This document shows, one piece after another, positions 18,401 to 26,100 of a DNA stretch of 64,000 nucleotides. Both the position numbers and the translations under genes were made by a program. The notes beneath the pieces are model-generated. The model worked only from the letters and a program-made list of their open reading frames with translations, was not told where the DNA came from and searched no databases. Location: positions 1 to 64,000 of the forward strand of contig DASWRI010000017.1 in the NCBI GenBank assembly GCA_036403235.1, written 5' to 3'. This stretch comes from JBGTFE01 sp036403235. Its GTDB lineage: Bacteria > Acidobacteriota > Blastocatellia > Pyrinomonadales > Pyrinomonadaceae. How positions within the stretch are numbered: position 1 is the stretch's first letter; the number at the start of each line of letters is the position of its first letter.

Positions 18401-18769
18401 TTAAGTCATCAGATATTGATGCAGAATCGGCTCAAGCACGTCAAAATCAATCGGCTTATCAATCAAATCGTTACAGCCCGCGTCAATCGCTTTCTGGTAA
18501 TGATATTTACCGAAGGCGGTAACGGCTATAATCGGCAGTTTTTGGGCGTCAGTGTCGAATTCGCGGATGGCGCGCGTCGCCGTCAAACCGTCAACCACGG
18601 GAAGAGAAATATCCATTAAAACAAGGTCAGGGTGCTGATGTTTTACTCTGTCGATTGCTTCAATACCGTCGCCGGCTTCGATTACCTGATAGCCGTAAGT
18701 TTCGAGCAAAAACTTCATAAACTCGCGCGTATCTTCGTAATCTTCAACAATGAGAACTTTTTTTGGCAT
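18401..18769 (-). CDS. CheY-like single-domain response regulator
   Basis: A stand-alone receiver domain of 122 residues. The acidic pocket is VEDYED, the phosphoacceptor Asp is in LVLMDISLPVVDG, the switch Thr in AVTAFG and the Lys in LIDKPIDFDVL. The ATG at 18769 is chosen because it starts directly at the receiver fold (MPKKVLIVED); the longer frame has only hydrophobic, unrelated sequence. No output domain and no kinase next to it, so its partner is unknown; it resembles receivers that follow a DivK or polar-kinase type. It converges on the glycosylase gene with 1 bp between stop codons. Confidence 0.88.
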   Translation of the reverse strand: MPKKVLIVEDYEDTREFMKFLLETYGYQVIEAGDGIEAIDRVKHQHPDLVLMDISLPVVDGLTATRAIREFDTDAQKLPIIAVTAFGKYHYQKAIDAGCNDLIDKPIDFDVLEPILHQYLMT

Positions 18770-18851
18770 AAAACACGTCCAACTAAAAATTAGAATTAAT
18801 TCAATACATAAAATAATTCCGCCTTTTATTAAAGCAAGCGCAGTGCCAGAC

Positions 18852-18881
18852 AAAAAAGCCGTCTGAAAATCAAACGGCTTT
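18852..18881 (-). terminator. Intrinsic terminator downstream of the 18909-19415 gene
   Basis: AAAGCCGT (18855-18862) pairs with ACGGCTTT (18874-18881). Read on the minus strand it is followed by six T residues. Confidence 0.75.
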
Positions 18882-18908
18882 CAAAACTGTCTTTTTTGAG
18901 ATTTTCGA

Positions 18909-19415
18909 TTATTTATCGGGAGTCGTATCTACCTCGATTCGAGAAAGTTTCCAGCCTCCGTCATCAATAAAATGCAGCACAAATTTTGTCCTATTAGGGT
19001 TTGTTTTGTAAAAACCCTGAAGCACGAGCGTCGAAAATCCGGCTTCTTTTCGAATGGAGGGTTTTTGAGAAAACACGGCGTCGAGCGAATCGATGTCGCT
19101 GATGTCGATTTTTTTATCGATAAATTCCTTAAAAGTTTCTTCAAACTCTTTTGCGGAAATTTGTTTTTTCCAAGGCGCGCAGATTTTTGAATAAAAATCC
19201 GAGAAGTCTCCGTTTTGGACGGCTTCGTTAAAGTCCATCAAAACGGTCTTCACCATCTTTTGCAGCTCCCGTATGGGAGGCGCTCCCATATCGGCGGAAG
19301 CGTTCGCCCGCTCGCTAATGGGCGCGATTGTTAAAAGAATTATCCAAACGAACGTGAAAACGAATTTTATATGAAAGAAATTCGGTTTTTTCATAATTTT
19401 TAATATCGCTCGCAT
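18909..19415 (-). CDS. Exported protein of unknown function
   Basis: A 168-residue protein. The ATG at 19415 is chosen because AGGAAG lies 5 nt upstream. The hydrophobic segment IKFVFTFVWIILLTIAPISE is a signal peptide or anchor. The mature part is a mixed alpha/beta domain of about 130 residues: a helix (IRELQKMVKTVLMDFNEAVQ), GDFSDFYSKIC, then a beta-rich end (FVLHFIDDGGWKLSRIEVD). This layout resembles small NTF2-like or DUF4864-like exported domains, but I cannot assign it firmly. The gene upstream (19459-20301) runs the same way with a 43-bp gap. Confidence 0.65.
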   Translation of the reverse strand: MRAILKIMKKPNFFHIKFVFTFVWIILLTIAPISERANASADMGAPPIRELQKMVKTVLMDFNEAVQNGDFSDFYSKICAPWKKQISAKEFEETFKEFIDKKIDISDIDSLDAVFSQKPSIRKEAGFSTLVLQGFYKTNPNRTKFVLHFIDDGGWKLSRIEVDTTPDK

Positions 19416-19458
19416 CAGCTTCCTTGCTCGGCTTATTTGGTAAATTTTCAAACTATGT

Positions 19459-20301
19459 TTACGGATAATACGCGATTGTTCGGTAAATTGTCCATAACGG
19501 CTTTAAGACAATTTTGCCTTTTACTTTTTTCTTTTCAAAGGCATTCTCGACGATGCTGTTGCCCTGCGTATCAAATTTATACTTAAAGATTTCGTCGTCG
19601 CTCACTTTTCCGTCGGCGTCCATTAAATGTTGCTCGATTATATTTCCGTCTTTGTCTAAAAACTTGAAAGTCTGACCCATTTCCGAACCGTTCTGGTCAT
19701 AATCCAGCTCTTCTATTTGATTTCCCTTATATTTATAAACTAAGTGATGCCAGACTTCTCCATTGTTTTGATAATGCCATTCCTCAATAAGACGACTCTG
19801 TTCATCATACTTATAGATAACTTTCATATCATATCGGGCATCTCTCGGAGCATTCGGATTTAACGCATTATCTTCGGCTCTCATCGTTATGCTTATACCG
19901 CGCGGGTCAGGACGTTCACCGTCTTGATATTCAATTGAATTGGATTTAGTGACGCGATTCCCGTCAATATATCCCCAAACGGTTACGTCTGTCGGGTAGC
20001 CTTCGTCATAGGAAACCGTTTTTATTAAATTGCCCGCTTCGTTATAATATTCTTCCGAATTTCGCTCACGTTTGCCGTTGACAAGATATTCCTCAATGAC
20101 ACTTTTTATTTTGCCTTTAAGATTTTTGTCCTGAGCATCCGACTTTAACTTTTCTGCAACCGGCGTTTGCGGCAGAGATTTCGGCGTGGCGTCCGCGATT
20201 TTTTTCGCCAAATCAACTTTCGGTTTCTTTTGCGCGTCGGCAAAAGTTGAAAAAACGGAAAATAACAAAAAGATAATAATTGTTGATTTTATATTTAGCA
20301 T
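19459..20301 (-). CDS. Exported protein with YD-like repeats
   Basis: 280 residues with signal peptide STIIIFLLFSVFSTFADAQ. After a charged linker there are several short repeats of the RHS/YD or MORN-variant style: YYNEAGNLIKTVSYDEGY, IYKYDEQSRLIEEWHY, LVYKYKGNQIEELDYDQNG, FKFLDKDGNIIEQHLMDADG and FKYKFDTQGNSIVENAF. Such repeats form extended beta structures in cell-surface or toxin proteins. There is no toxin domain here and the protein is short. Role unknown. Confidence 0.7.
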   Translation of the reverse strand: MLNIKSTIIIFLLFSVFSTFADAQKKPKVDLAKKIADATPKSLPQTPVAEKLKSDAQDKNLKGKIKSVIEEYLVNGKRERNSEEYYNEAGNLIKTVSYDEGYPTDVTVWGYIDGNRVTKSNSIEYQDGERPDPRGISITMRAEDNALNPNAPRDARYDMKVIYKYDEQSRLIEEWHYQNNGEVWHHLVYKYKGNQIEELDYDQNGSEMGQTFKFLDKDGNIIEQHLMDADGKVSDDEIFKYKFDTQGNSIVENAFEKKKVKGKIVLKPLWTIYRTIAYYP

Positions 20302-20342
20302 AAAGTGAATTTTCCGAAATCTGATACTGCCTTAAAACAAAG

Positions 20343-20373
20343 AAAAAAGCCGCTAATCGCTAAAACTCAGCGG
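20343..20373 (-). terminator. Intrinsic terminator of the small ORF/RNA
   Basis: On the minus strand CCGCT (20369-20373 complement) pairs with AGCGG (20350-20354 complement), followed by CTTTTTTC. It overlaps the stop codon of the 41-codon ORF upstream. Confidence 0.65.
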
Positions 20374-20492
20374 ACAGCAGCTTCTTCGGTAGAACTGTTT
20401 GGATTAACCTGTGCTTTTTTCAAAGCCGAGCAAGTCCCGCAAACAACTTCCTTGAGACTTGGCTCAGGTTGCAGCCACCTCACTGGAATCAT
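20367..20492 (-). CDS. Putative 41-residue Cys-x2-Cys small protein (or sRNA)
   Basis: An ATG at 20492 opens 41 codons ending at a terminator. The peptide begins MIPVRWLQPEPSLKEV, has CGTC in the middle and ends in a polar stretch (NPNSSTEEAAVR). A 12-nt perfect complement to the 16S anti-Shine-Dalgarno tail (AGGAGGTGATCC, 20508-20519) is upstream, but its GGAGG core is 21 nt from this ATG. An 11-codon ORF in another frame (ATG at 20499, stop at 20464) lies closer, with 14 nt spacing, and overlaps the start. The unit could be a leader peptide plus small protein, or a structured small RNA. It is transcribed away from pip. Confidence 0.45.
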   Translation of the reverse strand: MIPVRWLQPEPSLKEVVCGTCSALKKAQVNPNSSTEEAAVR

Positions 20493-20507
20493 TTAACATA
20501 CGTTTTT

Positions 20508-20519
20508 GGATCACCTCCT
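20508..20519 (-). promoter_or_regulatory. Extended Shine-Dalgarno (12-nt anti-SD complement)
   Basis: AGGAGGTGATCC on the minus strand equals the full complement of the 16S rRNA 3' tail GGATCACCTCCT. Matches this long are rare. See the small ORF at 20367-20492 for spacing. Confidence 0.55.
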
Positions 20520-20601
20520 CTTCAGCGTTGAGGGTATATTAAACCAATCCGCCGGCGCGCGTCAATAGTTTTTTTTTGCCGGATTTAGTATTATTCGCAC
20601 T

Positions 20602-21552
20602 ATGAAAAATCTTTATCCTGAAATCGAGCCGTTTGATTCGGGAATGCTTAAAGTTTCCGATATTCACGAGATTTATTACGAGCGTTGCGGCAACCCGGAC
20701 GGCATTCCCGTCGTTTTTCTGCACGGCGGGCCGGGCGGCGGTCTGATTCCGATGTACCGGCAGTTTTTCGACCCGAAGGCGTATCACATAATTTTGTTCG
20801 ACCAGCGCGGTTCCGGAAAATCGACTCCGCACGCCGAGCTCAAAGAAAACACGACCTGGGATTTGATACACGACATCGAAACTCTGCGCGAAAAATTCGA
20901 GATTGCCAAATGGTTCGTCTTCGGCGGCTCGTGGGGCAGCACTTTGAGTCTGGCTTACGCCGAGACGCATCCCGACAAATGTCTCGGGCTCGTTTTGCGC
21001 GGGATTTTTCTGACGCGCCGCAAAGAGCTTTTGTGGTTCTACCAATACGGCGCGAGCGAGATTTTTCCCGATTTCTGGGAGCGCTACCGCGACGCCATCC
21101 CGTTTGAAGAGCGCGGCGATTTTATGACGGCGTATTATAACCGCCTGACGAGCGATGACGAGCAGACGAGGCTTTCGGCGGCGCGCGCGTGGAGCGTCTG
21201 GGAAGGCTCGACCTCGAAGCTTTATCCGAGCAGGGATTTGATGGAGCATTGGGAAGGCGAGCACGAAGCGCTCAGCCTGGCTCGCATCGAATGTCATTAT
21301 TTTATGAACAATTCGTTTTTCCCGACGGAAAATTATTTAATCGAAAACATCGATAAAATCCGCCATCTTCCGACCGTCATCGTGCAGGGACGCTACGACG
21401 TCGTCTGCCCGATGACGAGCGCCTGGGATTTGCACCGCGCGTTTCCCGAAGCCGAGCTCGTCGTCGTCGCGGACGCCGGACATTCCATCAGCGAGCCGGG
21501 TATCACGTCCGCGCTCGTCGATGCGACCGATAAATTCAGGGGAAAATCTTAA
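20602..21552 (+). CDS. pip: Proline iminopeptidase (S33)
   Basis: Cleaves N-terminal proline from peptides in the cytosol. Alpha/beta hydrolase with oxyanion motif HGGPGGG (residues 41-47), DQRGSGKS, the nucleophile Ser110 in FGGSWGSTL, an Asp in VQGRYDVVCP and the His in DAGHSISEPG. The sequence follows the classical Pip family for its whole length of 316 residues. There is no clear ribosome site. Its stop codon overlaps the next start (TAATG), so translation of the bL12-C-like protein is probably coupled to it. Confidence 0.94.
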   Translation: MKNLYPEIEPFDSGMLKVSDIHEIYYERCGNPDGIPVVFLHGGPGGGLIPMYRQFFDPKAYHIILFDQRGSGKSTPHAELKENTTWDLIHDIETLREKFEIAKWFVFGGSWGSTLSLAYAETHPDKCLGLVLRGIFLTRRKELLWFYQYGASEIFPDFWERYRDAIPFEERGDFMTAYYNRLTSDDEQTRLSAARAWSVWEGSTSKLYPSRDLMEHWEGEHEALSLARIECHYFMNNSFFPTENYLIENIDKIRHLPTVIVQGRYDVVCPMTSAWDLHRAFPEAELVVVADAGHSISEPGITSALVDATDKFRGKS

Positions 21553-21776
21553 TGTTCGTTTTGAAAATCGTCGGTTGCCAGGGAGAGTGGAAAAAGGTTT
21601 CGATGACCAAGCTTTTGCGCGACCGGCTCGATATCAGTCTCGCTCACGCGAAAAAAATCGCCGACGATGTTCTCGACGGTGAAGTGATTTTTATAACTGC
21701 CGACGATGAGCAAACGGCAAAAAACTGGGCAGACGAGCTGGCCGAAACCGGCGCAATCGTCGAAATTGAAAATTAA
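21552..21776 (+). CDS. bL12 C-terminal-domain-like small protein
   Basis: 74 residues that fit the alpha/beta fold of the ribosomal protein L7/L12 C-terminal domain: VLKIVGCQGEWKKVSMTKLLRD, then LDISLAHAKKIADDVLDGE (like 'GLKEAKDLVE'), then a helix DDEQTAKNWADELAETGAIVEI (split: DDEQTAKNWADEL, AETGAIVEI). The dimerising N-domain and hinge of true bL12 are absent. Such free CTD-like proteins are common but of unknown role. The start codon shares one base with the stop of pip. Probably not a ribosomal stalk subunit. Confidence 0.75.
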   Translation: MFVLKIVGCQGEWKKVSMTKLLRDRLDISLAHAKKIADDVLDGEVIFITADDEQTAKNWADELAETGAIVEIEN

Positions 21777-21895
21777 AGACAGCTTGTATGCCGTTTTCCG
21801 ATGGAAACATTCGGAAAATAGCGGTATGATGTGAAAATCTAAGGCGCAAACTTTTCGTTTAAATTCAGCGTCTAAAAAATTGGAAAAGAATTATT

Positions 21896-22165
21896 ATGGG
21901 TGGTTTAGGAACAACTGAAATTATTTTAATCGTTGCGGTTTTATTTTTGCTTTTCGGCGCGAGCCGTCTGCCGCAGCTGGCGAAATCGTTCGGGCAAACG
22001 CGCAAAGCGTTTCGCGACGGAATGCGCGAGGCCGAAGAAGAAGAAAAACGGGACCAGGAACAAAAACAGATTAATCCGAATTCTTCTGCGCCGCAGATTT
22101 CAAGCGTCAGCGACGAAGCGCTGCTCGAAGAAATGCGCCGCCGCGCCGAAGCGAAACAAGGATAA
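21896..22165 (+). CDS. tatA: Twin-arginine translocase subunit TatA/E
   Basis: TatA proteins form the pore-like component that exports folded proteins. 89 residues: a short periplasmic start with GTTEIILIVAVLFLLFGASR as the membrane helix, then the amphipathic helix LPQLAKSFGQTRKAFRDGM and an acidic tail. The FG hinge (LLFGASRLPQL) is conserved. No tatC or tatB is adjacent. GGAAAAGAA upstream is a weak ribosome site. The gene ends shortly before a heptamer hairpin. Confidence 0.93.
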   Translation: MGGLGTTEIILIVAVLFLLFGASRLPQLAKSFGQTRKAFRDGMREAEEEEKRDQEQKQINPNSSAPQISSVSDEALLEEMRRRAEAKQG

Positions 22166-22170
22166 ATCGA

Positions 22171-22239
22171 CAGCTGAAAACTGAAAAGTGAAAGCTGTAA
22201 ACGGTAAGATTTATTCCGGTTTTCGGTTTTCAGCTTTTT
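22171..22239. repeat. Heptamer hairpin (ACTGAAA words)
   Basis: Left arm GCTGAAA-ACTGAAA-AGTGAAA-GCTGTAA-ACGGTAA, right arm CCGGTTT-TCGGTTT-TCAGCTT, both with period 7, partly inverted. It lies between the convergent tatA and methyltransferase genes and may serve as a terminator for both. Confidence 0.75.
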
Positions 22240-22242
22240 CGA

Positions 22243-23058
22243 TTAAATCTTTTCACCGACGACGAGCGTCGCTTTTATCGAAAAGCGAAACGTCAGCGTT
22301 CCGTCCTCGTTATCGACCGTCTGAGCGAGCTTTCTTTTGACTCGCTCTTTTTCGTTTTCGTCCAAAAATCCGAGCCAGACCGGCAGCAGAAAATCTTCCA
22401 GCAGCGGTGCATTAATAAAATCTTCGCCGGTTTCAAATTCGAAAACCTCGTTGTCGGTAAAGCTCTGAACGCGTTTCAATCCCGCGTTTTTGAAAATTTC
22501 CTCGACGCTCGAGACGGTCGGAATCCCGTTTATCAAATCTTCTATTCGCCCGCTGTGTTCGAGCAAATTTGTGTTCAGAAGCGTTTCCCAGAGAAACGAA
22601 AAAATCTCGCCGAAGCTGCCCGCCGTCGGCAGAAAAACGGCGACCTGATGCGCGCTGAAGTCGACCATTTTTTGAACAAATGCGGGCAAATTCTCCGGCC
22701 TGACAAAACTTGCATCGGCCAGAACGGCGTCGTAATTCGTGCCCGCCGCGCTGTTTACAAAGTTAATTTCCGCGTAGCGTGTCTCGGCGCGGGCTTCGTC
22801 GGCGTCGATGACGTCCTGTTTGGCCTGCGAGATTTTTTGCAGCTCGGGCGTTTCGCTGACGGCGAAAATCTCGACTTCTTTGCCGAGTTTGTCGCGCAGT
22901 TCGAGCGCGTGGCTGCCGCTGCCGGAATTGTAATAAAGAAGCGTTCCCCTGTCAGAAAACTTGATGTGCCGGTCGACGATTTCGGTGAAGCGTTTTGTCC
23001 AGTCGCCGCTGATAAATAAATCGTCTATAAATGCGAGTTCCTTTTCCGTCTTGCTCAT
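22243..23058 (-). CDS. SAM-dependent methyltransferase-like protein
   Basis: 271 residues of a class I methyltransferase fold. TLLYYNSGSGSHALELRDKLG is motif I (usually a GxGxG loop), EVEIFAVSETPE the motif II acidic strand region, and TNYDAVLADASFVRPENLPAF the motif IV/post area. It continues with the usual beta-hairpin end (LTFRFSIKATLVVGEKI). The glycine loop is degenerate (NSGSGSH), so catalytic competence is uncertain. Substrate unknown. It diverges from the SDR gene across a long repeat. Confidence 0.7.
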   Translation of the reverse strand: MSKTEKELAFIDDLFISGDWTKRFTEIVDRHIKFSDRGTLLYYNSGSGSHALELRDKLGKEVEIFAVSETPELQKISQAKQDVIDADEARAETRYAEINFVNSAAGTNYDAVLADASFVRPENLPAFVQKMVDFSAHQVAVFLPTAGSFGEIFSFLWETLLNTNLLEHSGRIEDLINGIPTVSSVEEIFKNAGLKRVQSFTDNEVFEFETGEDFINAPLLEDFLLPVWLGFLDENEKERVKRKLAQTVDNEDGTLTFRFSIKATLVVGEKI

Positions 23059-23085
23059 ACTTCTATTTTAACCTTTGGGAAAATT

Positions 23086-23220
23086 TTTCACCACAGAGAG
23101 CACAGAGAACACAGAGAGAAAAAGAGTTTTTGAAAAGGTTTGTCTTTGAGATAAATTCGTGTTATTCGTGTAATTCGCGGCTAAAAAAACTCTGTGTTCT
23201 CTATGTCCTCTGTGGTGAAA
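23086..23220. repeat. Compound CACAGAG inverted repeat
   Basis: Left arm has 9-nt words CACAGAGAG-CACAGAGAA-CACAGAGAG after TTTCACCA; right arm is CTCTGTGTTCTCTATGTC-CTCTGTGGTGAAA (23190-23220). The loop holds another repeated motif, TTCGTGTTATTCGTGTAATT. The element occupies nearly the whole gap between the divergent methyltransferase and SDR genes. Confidence 0.8.
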
Positions 23221-23238
23221 TTTAGTAGGGAGAAAATT

Positions 23239-24012
23239 GTGTCGAAAACTATCAAGGAATTGTTTGATTTGTCGGGACGAACGGCAATTGTGACCGGCGG
23301 CTCGCGCGGCATCGGGAAGGAAATGGCGGAAGGCCTTGCGGAAGCGGGAGCGAGTTTGATGCTCTGCGCGCGGCGCGCCGAATGGCTCGACGAAACGCTC
23401 GAAGAATTGCGCGCGAAAGGATTTAATGTGGCGGGAAAGCTCGCCGACGTTGCCGTCGCCGAAGACGTCCAGGCGGTCGTCGATGAAACCGTTCGACAAT
23501 TCGGCAAAGTCGACGTTTTAATCAACAACGCCGGAATCTCGTGGGGCGCGATGCCTGAGGAAATGCCGCTCAATCAATGGCAGAAAGTTCTCGACGTCAA
23601 TCTGACCGGCTGTTTTCTGATGGCGCAGGCGGCCGGGCGCGAGATGCTCAAAGCACGCAGCGGCTCGATTATCAACATCGCTTCGATTTCGGGAATGACT
23701 TCCAGCGCCAACGGCCCGTATTACGCCGGATACGTCGCCAGCAAAGCCGGTTTGATTGGCTTGACGCGCGAGCTGGCGGCGAGCTGGGGACGACGCGGCG
23801 TTCGCGTCAACGCCATCGCGCCCGGATTTTTTCATTCAAGACTCGCCGACGCCGTCATCGAGCGCTACGAAGGCGACATCAGAGACAACAACCCGATTCC
23901 GCGCATCGGACAGGAAGGCGAATTAAAAGGCGCGGCGGTTTTTCTTGCCTCGGACGCTTCGAGCTACGTGACGGGACAAACGATTGTCGTCGACGGCGGG
24001 ATGACGGTTTAG
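23239..24012 (+). CDS. Short-chain dehydrogenase/reductase (SDR)
   Basis: Classical SDR of 257 residues. The NAD(P) loop is VTGGSRGIGKEMA, NNAG is in DVLINNAGISWG, the catalytic Ser is in IINIASISGMTS, and Tyr-x3-Lys is YAGYVASKAG. The closing motif SYVTGQTIVVDGG is typical of the FabG/gluconate-dehydrogenase type. The GTG at 23239 is chosen because GGGAG lies 6 nt upstream; the ATG at 23194 would lie inside the repeat. The acyl-CoA ligase gene follows, so a role in lipid or acyl-CoA metabolism is possible. Confidence 0.9.
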   Translation: MSKTIKELFDLSGRTAIVTGGSRGIGKEMAEGLAEAGASLMLCARRAEWLDETLEELRAKGFNVAGKLADVAVAEDVQAVVDETVRQFGKVDVLINNAGISWGAMPEEMPLNQWQKVLDVNLTGCFLMAQAAGREMLKARSGSIINIASISGMTSSANGPYYAGYVASKAGLIGLTRELAASWGRRGVRVNAIAPGFFHSRLADAVIERYEGDIRDNNPIPRIGQEGELKGAAVFLASDASSYVTGQTIVVDGGMTV

Positions 24013-24025
24013 AAAAACGGTTCTC

Positions 24026-24126
24026 CGTATTGGGTTTTCGGTTTTTGCAAAAACCAAATACCGAAAGCCCAAAACCAATTTTTTAAATCTTAAATTGCAA
24101 ATCGCAAATCGCAAATCTAAAATCAA
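24026..24126. repeat. Heptamer repeats (TTTTCGG and AAATCGC words)
   Basis: First part (about 24029-24078): TATTGGG-TTTTCGG-TTTTTGC then AAAAACC-AAATACC-GAAAGCC-CAAAACC, an inverted pair of arms. Second part (24092-24126): AAATTGC-AAATCGC-AAATCGC-AAATCTA-AAATC, a direct array. Both have period 7. They lie between the SDR and ligase genes. Confidence 0.8.
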
Positions 24127-24136
24127 AAATATCTTT

Positions 24137-25726
24137 ATGGATTACGCTGCAACGACGCTGAATCTGGCTTCGATAATCGAACAACACGCGCGGCTCGCGC
24201 CGGAAAAGGAAGCGATTGTCTGGAATGAAATGCGCTTTACTTACGGGCAGCTCAACGCGCTCGCGAATCGCGTGGCGAACGCTTTGACCGAGATGGGCGT
24301 CGGGCACGGCGACAAGGTCGCGCTCGCGTGCCCGAATCTTCCGTTTTTTCCGATTATCTATTTCGGCATCGTCAAAACCGGCGCGGCGGTCGTCCCGATT
24401 TGCATTTTGTTTAAGCCGCGCGAGGTCGCGTATCACCTGCGCGATTCGGACGCGAAAGTTTGTTTTACGTTTGAAGGCACAAAGGAGTTTCCGCTCGGGC
24501 AAACCGTCAAGGAAGGTTTCGACGCGGTCGACGCGTGCGAGCATCTGGTTGTCATGACGAACGACCCGCTCGCTCCGAGCCCGTTTGAAAATTCAAAAAC
24601 GCTGACGGAAATCACCAGAGATAAAGCCGAAATTTTTGAAACTTACCCGACCGCGCCCGGCGATACGTGCGCGATTCTCTATACGTCGGGCACGACCGGA
24701 CAGCCGAAAGGCGCGGAATTGACGCACCTCAATTTGATGACGAACATCACGACGACTTACGGCATCCATCTTCCGGTTCTGGATTTTACCGACGGCGAGC
24801 AGAAAACCTGTTTGATAACGCTGCCGCTTTTTCACACGACCGGGCAGACCGTGCAGATGAACACGAATCTGTATGCCGGAAATCGCGTCGTGCTGCTGCC
24901 GAGATTCGACGCCAAAGCGACGCTCGAAGCGATGGAGCGCGAGCGCGTAAATTTCTGGGTCGGCGTTCCGACGATGTTCTGGGCGCTTTTGAAATACGTC
25001 GAGGAAACCGGCTTCGACGTGACGAAAATTCGCGAATCTATGAAAGTTCCGACTTCGGGCGGCGCGCCGATGCCGGTCGAGGTGATGAAGGAATTCGAGC
25101 GCGTTTTCGGTTTGCGAATCCTCGAAGGCTACGGTTTGTCGGAAACTTCGCCGCTCGCCTGTTTTAATCATTTTGCAAAGCCGTCCAAGCCCGGCAGCGT
25201 CGGCCAGCCGATTTTCGGCGTCGACGTACGCTGTTTTGACGAAAACGACAACGAAGTGAAACGCGGGACGCGCGGCGAAATCGTCATTCGCGGCTCGAAT
25301 GTGATGAAGGGCTACTACAAGCGGCCCGAGGCGACCGCCGAAGCATTTCGCAACGGCTGGTTTCACACGGGCGACGTCGGAATTATGGACGAAGACGACT
25401 ATATTTCAATCGTCGACCGCAAAAAAGATATGATTCTGCGCGGCGGCTACAACGTCTACCCGCGCGAGCTTGAAGAAGTGATAATTACGCATCCGGCCGT
25501 CGCGCTCGTCGCCGTTCTCGGCGTTCCCGACGAGCGCCTCGGCGAGGAAGTTAAAGCCTATATCGTCAGAAAACCGGGCGCGAACGTTACCGAAGAAGAA
25601 ATGATTAACTGGTGCAAAGAGCAGTTTGCCGCCAACAAATACCCGCGCCACGTCGAGTTTCGCGACGAGCTGCCAATCGGCAACACGGGCAAGATTTTCA
25701 AACGAGCATTAAGAGAAGAAAATTAA
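24137..25726 (+). CDS. Long-chain acyl-CoA synthetase-like AMP-binding enzyme
   Basis: Activates a carboxylate as acyl-AMP and then acyl-CoA. The P-loop-like motif is ILYTSGTTGQPKGAEL. Further conserved parts are RILEGYGLSETSPLACF, NGWFHTGDVGIMDEDDY, RKKDMILRGGYNVYPREL and the C-terminal Lys in PIGNTGKIFKRAL. The 529-residue length fits fatty-acyl and related ligases. The ATG at 24137 is chosen; the longer frame translates repeat DNA. It follows the SDR in the same direction. The natural substrate (long-chain, aryl or dicarboxylic acid) cannot be told. Confidence 0.9.
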   Translation: MDYAATTLNLASIIEQHARLAPEKEAIVWNEMRFTYGQLNALANRVANALTEMGVGHGDKVALACPNLPFFPIIYFGIVKTGAAVVPICILFKPREVAYHLRDSDAKVCFTFEGTKEFPLGQTVKEGFDAVDACEHLVVMTNDPLAPSPFENSKTLTEITRDKAEIFETYPTAPGDTCAILYTSGTTGQPKGAELTHLNLMTNITTTYGIHLPVLDFTDGEQKTCLITLPLFHTTGQTVQMNTNLYAGNRVVLLPRFDAKATLEAMERERVNFWVGVPTMFWALLKYVEETGFDVTKIRESMKVPTSGGAPMPVEVMKEFERVFGLRILEGYGLSETSPLACFNHFAKPSKPGSVGQPIFGVDVRCFDENDNEVKRGTRGEIVIRGSNVMKGYYKRPEATAEAFRNGWFHTGDVGIMDEDDYISIVDRKKDMILRGGYNVYPRELEEVIITHPAVALVAVLGVPDERLGEEVKAYIVRKPGANVTEEEMINWCKEQFAANKYPRHVEFRDELPIGNTGKIFKRALREEN

Positions 25727-25735
25727 CCATCTGCT

Positions 25736-25789
25736 CCGCAACACAGAGATTTTTATTATTTCTTTTCTCTGTGCCTTTGTGGTGAAAAT
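25736..25789. repeat. CACAGAG-type hairpin before moaD
   Basis: A left arm with CAACACAGAGA and a right arm TCTCTGTGCCTTTGTGGTGAAAA (here TCTCTGTGCC plus TTTGTGGTGAAAA). The right arm ends 7 nt before the moaD start and resembles the elements at 17709 and 23086. Confidence 0.7.
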
Positions 25790-25795
25790 ATTTTT

Positions 25796-26035
25796 ATGAA
25801 GGTTCAGGTTTTATTTTTTGGCGCGACGGCTGATGAGGTCGGCGAAAGGGAAATCGAGATTGATTTGGAAAGCGCCGCGCAGGCCGACGCGGTTTTTGCG
25901 CAAATCGTCGGAAAATTTCCGCAGTTAGAAAAACATTCTCTGCTTTTCGCCGTCAATCAGGAATACGCAAACGGCGACGAGATAATAAACGAAGGCGACG
26001 AGCTGGCTGTTTTTACGGCTGTTTCGGGCGGCTAG
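25796..26035 (+). CDS. moaD: MoaD, molybdopterin synthase sulfur carrier
   Basis: 79-residue ubiquitin-like protein whose C-terminal GlyGly (VFTAVSGG) is thiocarboxylated and gives sulfur to precursor Z in molybdopterin formation. Start MKVQVLFFGATADEVGERE and the NQEYANGDEIINEGDELA segment fit the MoaD family. It precedes moaE with an unusual spacer. The product supplies the cofactor needed by XdhAB at the other end of the window. Confidence 0.92.
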   Translation: MKVQVLFFGATADEVGEREIEIDLESAAQADAVFAQIVGKFPQLEKHSLLFAVNQEYANGDEIINEGDELAVFTAVSGG

Positions 26036-26060
26036 CGTTATATAAGGATTTATCGGAAGA

Positions 26061-26100
26061 CTGCGCGCCTTAATGTCGCATGCGACATTAAGGCGCGCAG
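26061..26100. repeat. Perfect 40-bp palindrome between moaD and moaE
   Basis: The two 20-nt arms are exact reverse complements with no spacer; the centre is GTCGCATGCGAC. As RNA it would be a long hairpin. There is no T run after it. Confidence 0.95.

Noticed and set aside
20508..20519. GGATCACCTCCT as a 16S rRNA 3' end.
   Set aside because: No other 16S sequence is found beside it; it fits better as an extended Shine-Dalgarno on the minus strand.
23194..23238. Longer N-terminus of the SDR protein from an ATG at 23194.
   Set aside because: These codons lie in or right after the CACAGAG repeat; a GTG at 23239 has a good ribosome site and starts at the conserved fold.
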